Positions 1 through 8,092 of a stretch of 26,422 bases of DNA are shown in pieces. How positions within the stretch are numbered: the first letter of the stretch is position 1; every line of letters starts with the position of its first letter. Made by a program: the position numbers and the translations under genes. This DNA is from a virus. The stretch is taken from positions 1-26,422 of IMG/VR virus record IMGVR_UViG_3300025655_000243, one strand, 5' to 3'. Under the pieces are notes generated by a model. That model had not been told where the DNA came from, did no database searches, and saw only the letters and a list, made by a program, of their open reading frames with translations.

Positions 1-534
1 GAAAAACTATCTTACCCTACATCATACATACCAACACTAACAGGTAGTACAGTTACAAGAGCAGCAGAAACACTAACAGGTAGTGGTAATAGTACATTAA
101 TAAACTCAACAGAGGGTGTGTTATATGTAGAAGCACTTATGCAAGATACGGGTGCTTTCAAAACTGCTGCTCGTATAACTGCAACTGATACAAGTACTAC
201 TGATGGTATGTGGATATATTTTAAAAGTGATAATAAAATACAAAGTGTTTTAAGGGTTGGAGGTGTGGACCAAACAGGTATTCAATCAGGTGTTAAAACT
301 ACAAACCAATATTATAAAGTGGCTTTTAAATTTAAACAAAATGATTTTGCTTTGTGGATTGACGGAATAGAAGTGGCTACTGACACAAGTGGTAATACTT
401 TTTCAGCAAATACTTTGTCTAAAGTAGGTTTTGTATTAGGCACAGATACAAATCCTTTCTACGGTAAAGTCAAAGCACTAGCAGTATTTGATAGAGCATT
501 AACAGACCAGCAATTAACAGATTTAACTTCATAA
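1..534 (+). CDS. Tail-fibre/adhesin C-terminal part with LamG (concanavalin-like) domain, 5' partial
   Basis: The reading frame is open from the first base, so the gene starts outside the window; the internal GTG at 118 is unlikely to be the true start. The visible 177 residues begin with SYPTSYIPTL, then STVTRAAE, a pattern common just before or within LamG-like jelly-roll domains at the ends of phage fibres. A run of beta strands follows (GVLYVEAL, DGMWIYFK, YYKVAFKFKQNDFALWIDG) and the closing motif KALAVFDRALTDQQLTDLTS, typical of the last strands of a concanavalin/LamG fold. The likely role is glycan or surface recognition at the tip of a tail fibre or spike. The stop overlaps the next start by one base, so the two genes are translated together. 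The domain type is fairly clear; the exact virion position is inferred. Confidence 0.75.
   Translation, partial: EKLSYPTSYIPTLTGSTVTRAAETLTGSGNSTLINSTEGVLYVEALMQDTGAFKTAARITATDTSTTDGMWIYFKSDNKIQSVLRVGGVDQTGIQSGVKTTNQYYKVAFKFKQNDFALWIDGIEVATDTSGNTFSANTLSKVGFVLGTDTNPFYGKVKALAVFDRALTDQQLTDLTS
33..84 (+). repeat. 16-base perfect direct repeat inside the fibre gene
   Basis: AACACTAACAGGTAGT occurs at 33-48 and again at 69-84. The copies start 36 bases apart, exactly 12 codons, so both encode TLTGS-type residues in the same frame. It could be a small in-frame duplication or a recombination footprint at the edge of the receptor-binding domain. Confidence 0.75.
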
Positions 535-866
535 TGAAAAAGATAGGTAAATACGAGTTTACTAATAAAACTACGGCTCAAAGCAAGATTAATGCTTTTG
601 CAGAGTCTAATCATATATTCATTGAGCTTGGTAATATTGTAATTATACCAGGTGATTATGATGAAGAAGGTGATGAGATTACAGCTCCGGTTTTATCTGA
701 ATTGTATCATGTTGACGTATTATGGAAAGGTTTAGAGCCTATTGATCCAGAAGCTGAAACATTACAATATACTCATCCAGATGGATGGGCTGATTACGCT
801 GCTGATGTAAACGATAATGGAGTACATAGCTTCATGGGTTTAGATTATCAGTTATATAAATTTTAA
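534..866 (+). CDS. Small tail-fibre-associated protein of unknown function
   Basis: This 110-residue protein starts within the stop codon of the fibre gene (TAATG junction), which implies translational coupling. It is acidic, with no signal peptide or membrane segment. The central part has the pattern YHVDVLWKGLEPI, and the C-terminal third has HPDGWADYAADVNDNGVHSF followed by MGLDYQL. From memory, proteins ending in a similar His/Trp/Gly-rich segment are found next to fibre genes in marine and flavobacterial phages. No enzymatic motif is visible. It may be a fibre accessory or assembly protein, but this rests on position only. Confidence 0.6.
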   Translation: MKKIGKYEFTNKTTAQSKINAFAESNHIFIELGNIVIIPGDYDEEGDEITAPVLSELYHVDVLWKGLEPIDPEAETLQYTHPDGWADYAADVNDNGVHSFMGLDYQLYKF

Positions 867-890
867 TAAACAATTAAATTAAATTAAATT

Positions 891-1175
891 ATGGCAAAAG
901 TAAAAACTCCGAAGGTAGAGAAGCCTTCAAAATTAACTCACGTAGAGCTTCACAACGCTCAAAATCTAGTAGGTTCCTTAACTGAAATGCAGATGCAATT
1001 AGGTAGAATAGAAACTGAAAAACACGTGTTACTTCACAGAATTGAAAATGTACAAGAAATGATTGGTAAACTTCAAGAAAAGTTTATTAAGGAATACGGC
1101 ACGTCTGACGTTAATCTGAAAACTGGTGAAATAAACTATAAACCAATTAGTAAAGATGATAACAAAGTTGATTAG
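891..1175 (+). CDS. Small coiled-coil protein, unknown function
   Basis: This 94-residue protein has a basic start (MAKVKTPKVEKPSK) followed by a long amphipathic helix at about residues 17-70, with hydrophobic residues at heptad-like spacing (LVGSLTEMQMQLGRIETEKH, then LLHRIENVQEMIGKLQEKFI). This predicts a coiled coil. The C-terminal tail is polar. The ATG follows a leader made only of A and T with repeated ATTAA units and no Shine-Dalgarno sequence. The end overlaps the next gene by 20 bases. Small coiled-coil proteins occur in many phage structural clusters as chaperones or linkers; no specific function can be assigned. Confidence 0.6.
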   Translation: MAKVKTPKVEKPSKLTHVELHNAQNLVGSLTEMQMQLGRIETEKHVLLHRIENVQEMIGKLQEKFIKEYGTSDVNLKTGEINYKPISKDDNKVD

Positions 1176-1380
1176 AAAAATAAGCGTAGGTAAAGACTAC
1201 AAAAGTGATTCTATGCACTATTCTGTCGGTCAAGAAGTTTACGGTGGGCATACAATTCATAGTATACTAGAAGAGAAAGATAGATATAGTGTTTATATTT
1301 CTAAAGGAAATACTATTGTTCCTTGGAAAGACTTCAATAAAAATATGGCTATATCTGTTGAGTATAATCTAGAATACTAA
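1156..1380 (+). CDS. Small hypothetical protein
   Basis: This 74-residue basic protein begins MITKLIRKISVGKDYKSDSM and continues with a beta-rich body (VGQEVYGGHTIHSI, DRYSVYISKG, ISVEYNLEY). It overlaps the upstream gene by 20 bases in another frame and its stop overlaps the next ATG by one base (TAATG), so it sits inside a tightly coupled operon. ATG at 1156 is taken as the start; a TTG at 1168 would remove four residues. No known domain is recognised. Its conservation next to the GroES-like gene would be the most useful clue to its role. Confidence 0.55.
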   Translation: MITKLIRKISVGKDYKSDSMHYSVGQEVYGGHTIHSILEEKDRYSVYISKGNTIVPWKDFNKNMAISVEYNLEY

Positions 1381-2009
1381 TGAAAAGTCCATACGATTAT
1401 ATAGTTAAACCTTATGGAAATAGATATAACAACTCTATAAGTATTGGTGATAAAAGTCTAATAACTAACACAGAAGCTTCAGACCATAGGCATATCAATA
1501 GAATAGCTGAAGTAATTCAGACACCTATACACAATGTTCTTCCAATAAAAAATGGTGACAAAATAATACTTCACCATAACGTGTTTAGAAGAATGTTAAC
1601 TATAAAAGGCAAAGAAGTTAATGCTAGATCATTTTTAAATGAAGACGAGTTTATAATAAGACCAGATCAAGTCTTTATGTATAAGCGATCGGAGAAATGG
1701 AGTAGATTTAAAGAATCTAAATGGCAGTGTGTAAAAGGTTACACATTCATTCAACCAGTAAAAAACAAAGATATATTTTCTTTAGACAAAGAAGAACCAA
1801 TGAAAGGCATCATAAGATATATTGATGAAACAGCTTTAGACATGGGTTTAAATATTGGTGATTTAGTTGGATTTCAACCATACTCAGACTATGAGTTTAT
1901 TGTTGACGGCGTTAGATTGTATAGAGTTTATTCAGAAGATATTACAATAAGTTATGAGTATAAAGGAGACGAAGAAGCGTATAATCCAAGCTGGGCGGAA
2001 GGCAGTTGA
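1380..2009 (+). CDS. Tandem GroES-like (co-chaperonin-fold) protein
   Basis: The 209 residues read as two GroES-type domains. Domain 1 (about 5-105) has YDYIVKP, a loop, NRIAEVIQTP, then IKNGDKIILHHNVF and EDEFIIRPDQVFMY. These match the GroES order of first strand, mobile loop, 'G-V/E-V' strand, 'VKVGDxVxF' and final 'ESDILAI' strand. Domain 2 (about 117-197) has GYTFIQPV, KGIIRYIDE, LNIGDLVGF, YEFIVDGVRLYRV and YSEDITISY, an even closer match. Phage co-chaperonins such as T4 Gp31 let host GroEL fold the capsid protein, and this gene lies in the capsid/packaging operon. A tandem layout is known in chloroplast Cpn20. The family call rests on pattern alignment by eye. The 3' end overlaps the next gene by 56 bases. 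Confidence 0.6.
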   Translation: MKSPYDYIVKPYGNRYNNSISIGDKSLITNTEASDHRHINRIAEVIQTPIHNVLPIKNGDKIILHHNVFRRMLTIKGKEVNARSFLNEDEFIIRPDQVFMYKRSEKWSRFKESKWQCVKGYTFIQPVKNKDIFSLDKEEPMKGIIRYIDETALDMGLNIGDLVGFQPYSDYEFIVDGVRLYRVYSEDITISYEYKGDEEAYNPSWAEGS

Positions 2010-2232
2010 TGAATTAATAAAAGTTGCTGAAGAGCAAATTATTACTAATACAGATGAAGACGTATCTGCAGATAGGCTTAAAAACGCTGCTGCGACTAAA
2101 AAGCTAGCTATATTTGATGCGTTTGAAATATTAAATAGAATACAAGAAGAAGAAAATATACTTGAAGGCAAAGAACCTGAAGAAAAACAAGAAAGAGTTT
2201 TTAAAGGATTTGCGGAAGGTAGATCAAAATAA
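1954..2232 (+). CDS. Probable small terminase subunit (TerS candidate)
   Basis: This 92-residue, mostly helical, highly charged protein lies directly upstream of the large terminase, and its TAA overlaps that gene's ATG by one base. The N-terminus (MSIKETKKRIIQAGRKAVDE) is a basic amphipathic helix. The middle (ADRLKNAAATKKLAIFDAFE, then ILNRIQEEE) is a second helix suited to oligomerisation, and the tail is acidic then basic, ending GFAEGRSK. Size and position fit a small terminase that recognises viral DNA and regulates TerL. No diagnostic helix-turn-helix is clear, so the name rests mainly on context. The start lies 56 bases inside the preceding gene in the +1 frame, with no Shine-Dalgarno sequence. 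Confidence 0.5.
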   Translation: MSIKETKKRIIQAGRKAVDELIKVAEEQIITNTDEDVSADRLKNAAATKKLAIFDAFEILNRIQEEENILEGKEPEEKQERVFKGFAEGRSK

Positions 2233-4448
2233 TGTACGAGCAAGCTTTATATAAAATAATTGAACCAGTAAAGTTAACCACTATAAATAGATTAAATAAA
2301 TCTAAAAAGTGGGAGTATGGTTATGACAAGGAATACGATATAGTTGTTATATCTAAATCTGGTCAAATAGGGGAAATATATGATATCCAAGGGCTTCACG
2401 TGGCGTTACCAAAACAACCCAAAGAAATTTATTCTAACGAAGAGAAAAAGTGGAAAAAGTTTGATTATCCAAAAGAACTTTCTAAACTAAAAACTATATT
2501 TGACTGGAGAGATTATCCAGAGGAATCAAAAGAGCAATGGTATGACTATATAGATGAAGAGTTTACTCGTCGTGAAAATGGATTTTGGTTTAACAATGGC
2601 GGTGATCCGATATACATAACGGGTAGTCATTATATGTACTTGCAATGGACTAAAATTGATGTTGGATCTCCAGACTTTCGTGAAGCAAATAGATTATTCT
2701 TTATATTTTGGGAGGCATGCAAAGCTGACAAACGCTCCTATGGTATGTGCTATCTTAAAAATAGACGTAGTGGTTTTTCTTTTATGTCTTCAGCTGAAAC
2801 AGTTCATCAAGCAACATTATCAAGTGACGCTAGATATGGTATATTATCAAAAACAGGTGGTGATGCAAAGAAAATGTTTACAGATAAAGTTGTACCTATA
2901 TCGATTAATTATCCTTTTTTCTTCAAACCTATCCAAGATGGTATGGATAGACCCAAATCAGAGTTGGCTTATAGGGTTCCAGCTAGTAAACTTACTCGTA
3001 AAAAAATTACTTCAAAAGAAAAAATTGAAGAACTTGTTGGTCTTGATACGACGATAGACTGGAAGAATACCGGTGATAATAGTTATGATGGTGAAAAACT
3101 AGATATGCTAGTTCACGATGAAAGTGGCAAATGGGAAAAGCCAGATAATATATTAAATAACTGGCGAGTAACAAAAACTTGCTTGCGATTAGGTAGTAGA
3201 ATCATTGGTAAATGTATGATGGGTTCAACGTCTAACGCTTTAGATAAAGGTGGTGAAAACTTCAAGAAATTGTTTAACGATTCGGATGTAACTAAAAGAA
3301 ATAGAAATGGTCAAACACGCTCTGGTTTATATGCTTTGTTTATCCCAATGGAATGGAACTATGAAGGCTTCATTGACGAATTTGGAAGACCTGTATTTTT
3401 ATCTCCCGGACGAGACACTCGTGGACCCGACGGTGAATTAATAGATATAGGTGTTATAGAGCATTGGGAGAATGAAGTTGAAGGATTAAAAGGAGATCAA
3501 GACGGGTTAAACGAGTTTTACCGTCAATTTCCAAGAACAAAAGAGCATGCTTTTAGAGATGAAACAAAAAGTAGTATATTTAATTTAACAAAAATATACG
3601 AGCAAATAGACTACAACGAAGGTATAAGAAGTTCTGCTGCTGTAACAAAAGGAAACTTTCAATGGGAGCATGGGATCAAAGATACGAGAGTTGTTTTTAC
3701 GCCAGATCCAAACGGTAGATTTAATATTAGCTGGGTACCACAACTTCACTTACAGAATAAACATGTGATTAAGAATGGAGTAAGGCATCCTGGAAACGAG
3801 CATGTAGGAGCATTTGGATGTGACTCGTATGATATATCTGGAACAGTTGATGGGAAAGGTTCAAAAGGCGCTTTGCACGGTTTAACAAAATTCTCTATGG
3901 AAGACGCTCCTTCTAATCATTTTTTCCTAGAGTATTTAGCTAGACCACAAACGGCGGAAATGTTCTTTGAAGATGTACTTATGGCATTAGTATTTTACGG
4001 TATGCCTCTATTAGCGGAAAATAATAAACCTCGGCTTTTATACTATTTAAAGCGTAGAGGTTATAGAGCGTATTCAATGAACAGGCCAGATAAAGTTTGG
4101 AATAAACTATCTATAGCTGAAAAAGAAGTTGGAGGTATACCAAACTCAAGTGAAGATATTAAGCAAGCTCACGCAGCTGCTATTGAAATGTATATTAACG
4201 ATCACGTTGGCCAAATGGAAAATGGCAATTATGGTAATATATATTTCAATCAAACATTAAATGATTGGGCAAAGTTCGATATAAATAATAGAACTAAATT
4301 TGACGCCTCGATAAGTTCTGGATTAGCCATTATGGCTTGCAACAGACATTTATATACACCAGTGATAAAAACCCAAAGAAAACAACTAAATATATCGATA
4401 GCTCGATATACAAACAACGGAAATACATCAAAGATAATTAAAAATTAA
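2232..4448 (+). CDS. terL: Terminase large subunit (DNA-packaging ATPase/nuclease)
   Basis: This 738-residue protein would power DNA translocation and cut concatemers at the portal. The ATPase half has a deviant Walker A, CYLKNRRSGFSF (about residues 173-184), and a Walker B ending LVHDE with D296 and the likely catalytic E297. The motif GSTSNALDKGGENF that follows fits the coupling motif III. The C-terminal nuclease half has GAFGCDSYDISG (D531), an acidic residue near E596 (LLAENNKPRLLYYL) and TKFDASISSG (D691), consistent with an RNase H-like acidic triad. It lies between the TerS candidate and the portal, with a one-base start/stop overlap upstream. The family call is firm; the individual nuclease ligands are assigned by eye. 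Confidence 0.9.
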   Translation: MYEQALYKIIEPVKLTTINRLNKSKKWEYGYDKEYDIVVISKSGQIGEIYDIQGLHVALPKQPKEIYSNEEKKWKKFDYPKELSKLKTIFDWRDYPEESKEQWYDYIDEEFTRRENGFWFNNGGDPIYITGSHYMYLQWTKIDVGSPDFREANRLFFIFWEACKADKRSYGMCYLKNRRSGFSFMSSAETVHQATLSSDARYGILSKTGGDAKKMFTDKVVPISINYPFFFKPIQDGMDRPKSELAYRVPASKLTRKKITSKEKIEELVGLDTTIDWKNTGDNSYDGEKLDMLVHDESGKWEKPDNILNNWRVTKTCLRLGSRIIGKCMMGSTSNALDKGGENFKKLFNDSDVTKRNRNGQTRSGLYALFIPMEWNYEGFIDEFGRPVFLSPGRDTRGPDGELIDIGVIEHWENEVEGLKGDQDGLNEFYRQFPRTKEHAFRDETKSSIFNLTKIYEQIDYNEGIRSSAAVTKGNFQWEHGIKDTRVVFTPDPNGRFNISWVPQLHLQNKHVIKNGVRHPGNEHVGAFGCDSYDISGTVDGKGSKGALHGLTKFSMEDAPSNHFFLEYLARPQTAEMFFEDVLMALVFYGMPLLAENNKPRLLYYLKRRGYRAYSMNRPDKVWNKLSIAEKEVGGIPNSSEDIKQAHAAAIEMYINDHVGQMENGNYGNIYFNQTLNDWAKFDINNRTKFDASISSGLAIMACNRHLYTPVIKTQRKQLNISIARYTNNGNTSKIIKN

Positions 4449-4450
4449 AT

Positions 4451-6853
4451 ATGGCAGAGTCTGTTATAGGTAATTATTTTCCAAGTCAAGCGGTTAGTGA
4501 CCTTGAGAAGATAACCTACAATTACGGTTTAAAGGTAGCTAAAGCTATTGAAAGAGAATGGATAAACGATACTAGAGATAGCAAAGCTGTTGGAGGCATG
4601 TACTCTGACAATCAAACAAAGTATCATAATTTAAGATTGTACGCTCGAGGAGAGCAGTCAATACAAAAATATAAAGATGAATTATCAATTAACGGTGATT
4701 TATCTTATTTAAACTTAGACTGGAAACCAGTTCCTATTATTCCAAAATTTGTAGATATTGTAGTAAATGGTATAGCTGAAAGAACTTACGACATTAAAGC
4801 TTATTCTCAAGATCCATATGGTGTTGAAAAACGTACTGCTTATATGGAGTCTGTTTTAGCTGATATGGCTACTAGAGAAATTAGTGATTATTCAATGAAT
4901 AAATTTGGTATTAATTTATACCAAAACGATCCTCAAACTTTACCTGGTTCTGAAGAAGAATTAATGCTTCACATGCAGCTAACATATAAGCAATCTGTTG
5001 AGTTAGCCGAAGAGCAAGCTATTAAAGTCTTAATGGAAGGAAATAAATATGAATTAATAAAGAAAAGATTTTATTATGACCTTACTGTATTAGGTATAGG
5101 CGCTGTAAAAACATCTTTTAATACTTCTGAAGGCGTTACAATTGATTATGTCGATCCGGCAAACTTGGTATATTCATATACAACTTCTCCATACTTTGAT
5201 GATATATATTATGTAGGTGAAGTTAAAAATGTACCTATTAATGAGTTAATGAAACAATTTCCTCAAATAACAGAATCTGAAGCAGAGGAAATATTAGCTT
5301 TTAATAGTAAGAAGTCTCCTAAGCACGCTACCTCTAAAGAATTAGATAACAATCAAGTTCAAGTGTTATACTTTGAGTATAAAACATATATGAACGAAGT
5401 TTATAAAGTTAAAGAAACAGGAACTGGAGCTGAAAAGGTTATAGAAAAAGACGATACGTTTAATCCTCCGGCTGACTTAGAAGGAAACTTTGCTAAATTA
5501 GAAAGAGCTGTTGAAGTATTATATGAAGGCGCTTATATTATTGGCGCTCAAAAACTTCTTAAGTGGGATATGTCTAAAAATATGATGCGACCAAAAAGTG
5601 ATTACAATAAAGTTCGCATGAACTATTCTATTGTAGCGCCAAGAATGTATAAAGGCCGCGTTGAGAGTTTAGTTAGTCGTATCACTAGTTTTGCTGATAT
5701 GATTCAATTAACCCACTTAAAGATTCAGCAAATTATGTCAAGAATGGTTCCAGATGGAGTTTATCTTGACGCTGATGGTCTAGCTGAAATAGATTTAGGT
5801 AATGGAACAAATTATAATCCACAAGAAGCATTAAACATGTTCTTCCAAACTGGTTCGGTTATCGGTAGATCAATGACTTCAGATGGTGATGTAAACCCTG
5901 GTTCTGTTCCAATTAGAGAAATACAAAGTGGTAGCGGTGGTGCTAAGCTCCAAAGCTTAATAGCAAACTATAACTACTATTTGCAAATGATGCGTGATGT
6001 TACTGGTTTAAATGAAGCTAGAGACGGTTCAACACCGGATAAAAACGCTTTGGTTGGTGTTCAAAAATTAGCCGCAGCAAATTCAAACACAGCAACAAGA
6101 CACATATTACAATCTGGTTTATATTTAACAGCTCAAACAGCTGAAGCTTTATCTTTACGTATATCTGATATAATAGAATATTCTCCAACTAAAGATGCGT
6201 TTATTCAAGCTATTGGAGCTCACAATGTTGCTACGCTTGAAGAAATGTCTAATCTACATCTTTATGATTTCGGTATATTTATTGAATTATCTCCAGATGA
6301 AGAAGAAAAAGCTTTATTAGAAAATAATATTCAAGTTGCATTAGCTCAACAATCAATAGAATTAGAAGATGCTATTGATCTTAGAGAAATAAACAATATC
6401 AAACTTGCGAATCAATTATTAAAGATTAGAAGAATTAAGAAGCAAGAAAGAGACATGGCTAGAATGCAACAACAATCTCAAGCACAAGCTCAAGCAAATG
6501 CTTTTGCTACTCAATCAGCTGCTCAAGCTGAAGTTGCAAAACAACAGCAATTAACAATGATGGAAGCAGAACTTGAAAAATTAAAATCTCAATTGAAACT
6601 TCAAGAAATTCAAGCCCAAGGCGATATTGATAAAGAAATCGCTAGAGCTAAAACTGAAACTAGCATACTTACAAGACAGATGGAAATGAAAGGTATGTTG
6701 GACAGAGAAAAAGAAAAAGAAGATCGTAAAGATGAGAGAACTAGAATACAAGCTTCACAACAAAGTGAACTTATAGACCAACGTAAAAAAGAGACACCAC
6801 CTAAAAAATTCGAATCATCAAGTGATGATATATTCGGAGATTTACTAAAATAG
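4451..6853 (+). CDS. Portal protein
   Basis: This 800-residue protein starts three bases after the terminase gene. It would form the dodecameric ring through which DNA enters and leaves the capsid. The N-terminal region has patterns seen in large podovirus-type portals (HNLRLYARGEQS, IIPKFVDIVVNGIAERTYDI). The central part includes ARDGSTPDKNALVGVQKLAA, in the long-helix/stem region. Residues about 660-770 are a Gln/Ala/Lys-rich coiled coil (RMQQQSQAQAQANAFATQSA), matching the long C-terminal helical 'barrel' of P22- and T7-type portals. The end is polar (SSSDDIFGDLLK). Position between terminase and scaffold strongly supports the call. Confidence 0.88.
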   Translation: MAESVIGNYFPSQAVSDLEKITYNYGLKVAKAIEREWINDTRDSKAVGGMYSDNQTKYHNLRLYARGEQSIQKYKDELSINGDLSYLNLDWKPVPIIPKFVDIVVNGIAERTYDIKAYSQDPYGVEKRTAYMESVLADMATREISDYSMNKFGINLYQNDPQTLPGSEEELMLHMQLTYKQSVELAEEQAIKVLMEGNKYELIKKRFYYDLTVLGIGAVKTSFNTSEGVTIDYVDPANLVYSYTTSPYFDDIYYVGEVKNVPINELMKQFPQITESEAEEILAFNSKKSPKHATSKELDNNQVQVLYFEYKTYMNEVYKVKETGTGAEKVIEKDDTFNPPADLEGNFAKLERAVEVLYEGAYIIGAQKLLKWDMSKNMMRPKSDYNKVRMNYSIVAPRMYKGRVESLVSRITSFADMIQLTHLKIQQIMSRMVPDGVYLDADGLAEIDLGNGTNYNPQEALNMFFQTGSVIGRSMTSDGDVNPGSVPIREIQSGSGGAKLQSLIANYNYYLQMMRDVTGLNEARDGSTPDKNALVGVQKLAAANSNTATRHILQSGLYLTAQTAEALSLRISDIIEYSPTKDAFIQAIGAHNVATLEEMSNLHLYDFGIFIELSPDEEEKALLENNIQVALAQQSIELEDAIDLREINNIKLANQLLKIRRIKKQERDMARMQQQSQAQAQANAFATQSAAQAEVAKQQQLTMMEAELEKLKSQLKLQEIQAQGDIDKEIARAKTETSILTRQMEMKGMLDREKEKEDRKDERTRIQASQQSELIDQRKKETPPKKFESSSDDIFGDLLK

Positions 6854-6878
6854 TAACTAATTTTTATAATATTATATT

Positions 6879-8066
6879 ATGGCAAACACAGAAAGAGATG
6901 GAGATACCATCAAAGTTGATCTTTCTAATGAACCAACTATAACAGCTGATAATGTTGTTAAAGTTGATTTTAGAGAAGATCCTAACAATGAAAATAAAGA
7001 AGATGCCGTTCAAGAGCAAAGCACAAATGAGGTTCCTGTACGCGACAAATCCGAAGTTAGCGAAGAAGTACGCGGAGGAAACGAGCAAGAAACAGTTGAA
7101 GAGATTACCGGAGAAACTGAGCAAGAAGAACAGCAAGAAGAAAGTTTCCAAGCGTTAGAAGAAATAACTGACGAGGAGGAAACAGTAGAAGAAGTAAAAG
7201 AAGTTTCGAACGAGAAACCTCAAGAAACTCCAAAAGTAGAATTACCAGAAGGAATTCAAAAGTTGATGGAGTTTATAGAAGACACTGGTGGATCTATTGA
7301 AGATTATGTAAATCTAAATTTAGATCTAAATTCTTTTGATAACTTAGCGTTATTAAGAGAGTATTATAAAAAAACAAAACCACATCTAGATGCTGATGAG
7401 GTTGATTTTCTTCTTGATGATCAATTTTCTTATGATGAAGAAGTTGATGACGAAGGAGATATTAGAAGAAAAAAGCTAGCGTTAAAAGAGCAAGTCGCAA
7501 ACGCTAAGCAATATTTAGAAACTCAAAAGTCTAAATATTATCAAGAGCTCAAAAGTGGATCTAAGCTAACTGAACAGCAAAGAGAAGCTATTGATTTTTA
7601 TACCAAATACACCAGCGAGACTAAAGAGTTACAAGCCACTCAAGAAAAACAGGCCGCTGTTTTTAAAGAGAAAACCGATATTGTCTTCAACGATAAGTTC
7701 AAAGGTTTTGATTTTACCGTTGGTGACAAAAAGTATAGGTTTAATATTAAAAACACGCAAGAAGTTAAAAACACCCAAAGCGACATTAACAATTTGTTCA
7801 AAAAGTTTTTGACAGAAGATAATGTGTTAGGTGACGCTAAAGGTTATCACAAATCACTTTTTGCTGCTATGAATGCTGATGCTATTGCTTCGCATTTTTA
7901 TGAGCAAGGTAAATCTGACGCGCTTAAGCAGAGTATTGCTAAAAGCAAAAACGTTAGCATGAATCCTAGACAGGAGCATGACCTTACAAATAATACGAGC
8001 GGGCCTAAATTCAGAGTTTTAAGTGGAAGTAATTCTAATAGTTTTAAATTTAAAATTAAAAAATAA
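6879..8066 (+). CDS. Capsid scaffolding protein
   Basis: This 395-residue protein lies between the portal and the major capsid genes, the usual place for a scaffold that directs procapsid assembly and then leaves the shell. Its first 110 residues are extremely acidic and Glu/Gln-rich (VEEITGETEQEEQQEES), as in many phage scaffolds. The middle is predicted helical (DEVDFLLDDQFSYDE; EQVANAKQYLETQKSKYYQE). The C-terminal tail is basic (FRVLSGS, then FKFKIKK), fitting the scaffold end that binds the capsid protein. No protease motif is visible, so removal by exit or by host enzymes cannot be told. The ATG follows an A/T-only leader. Confidence 0.75.
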   Translation: MANTERDGDTIKVDLSNEPTITADNVVKVDFREDPNNENKEDAVQEQSTNEVPVRDKSEVSEEVRGGNEQETVEEITGETEQEEQQEESFQALEEITDEEETVEEVKEVSNEKPQETPKVELPEGIQKLMEFIEDTGGSIEDYVNLNLDLNSFDNLALLREYYKKTKPHLDADEVDFLLDDQFSYDEEVDDEGDIRRKKLALKEQVANAKQYLETQKSKYYQELKSGSKLTEQQREAIDFYTKYTSETKELQATQEKQAAVFKEKTDIVFNDKFKGFDFTVGDKKYRFNIKNTQEVKNTQSDINNLFKKFLTEDNVLGDAKGYHKSLFAAMNADAIASHFYEQGKSDALKQSIAKSKNVSMNPRQEHDLTNNTSGPKFRVLSGSNSNSFKFKIKK

Positions 8067-8092
8067 ATTAACAACTTAAAAAATTTTTAGAT

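Noticed and set aside
118-534. GTG at 118 as the start of the first gene
   Set aside because: The same frame is open back to base 1 and encodes the recognisable SYPTSYIPTL...STVTRAAE fibre motif, so the gene starts outside the window.
1954-2232. Programmed +1 frameshift joining the GroES-like protein to the TerS candidate
   Set aside because: No slippery sequence or stimulatory structure is visible in the overlap, and the downstream frame has its own ATG at 1954.
6952-7158. Lys-rich + strand frame inside the scaffold gene
   Set aside because: It is the shifted reading of the Glu/Gln-rich scaffold N-terminus (GAA runs read as AAG/AAA) and has no independent support. The same applies to 2656-3057 and 7591-7812.
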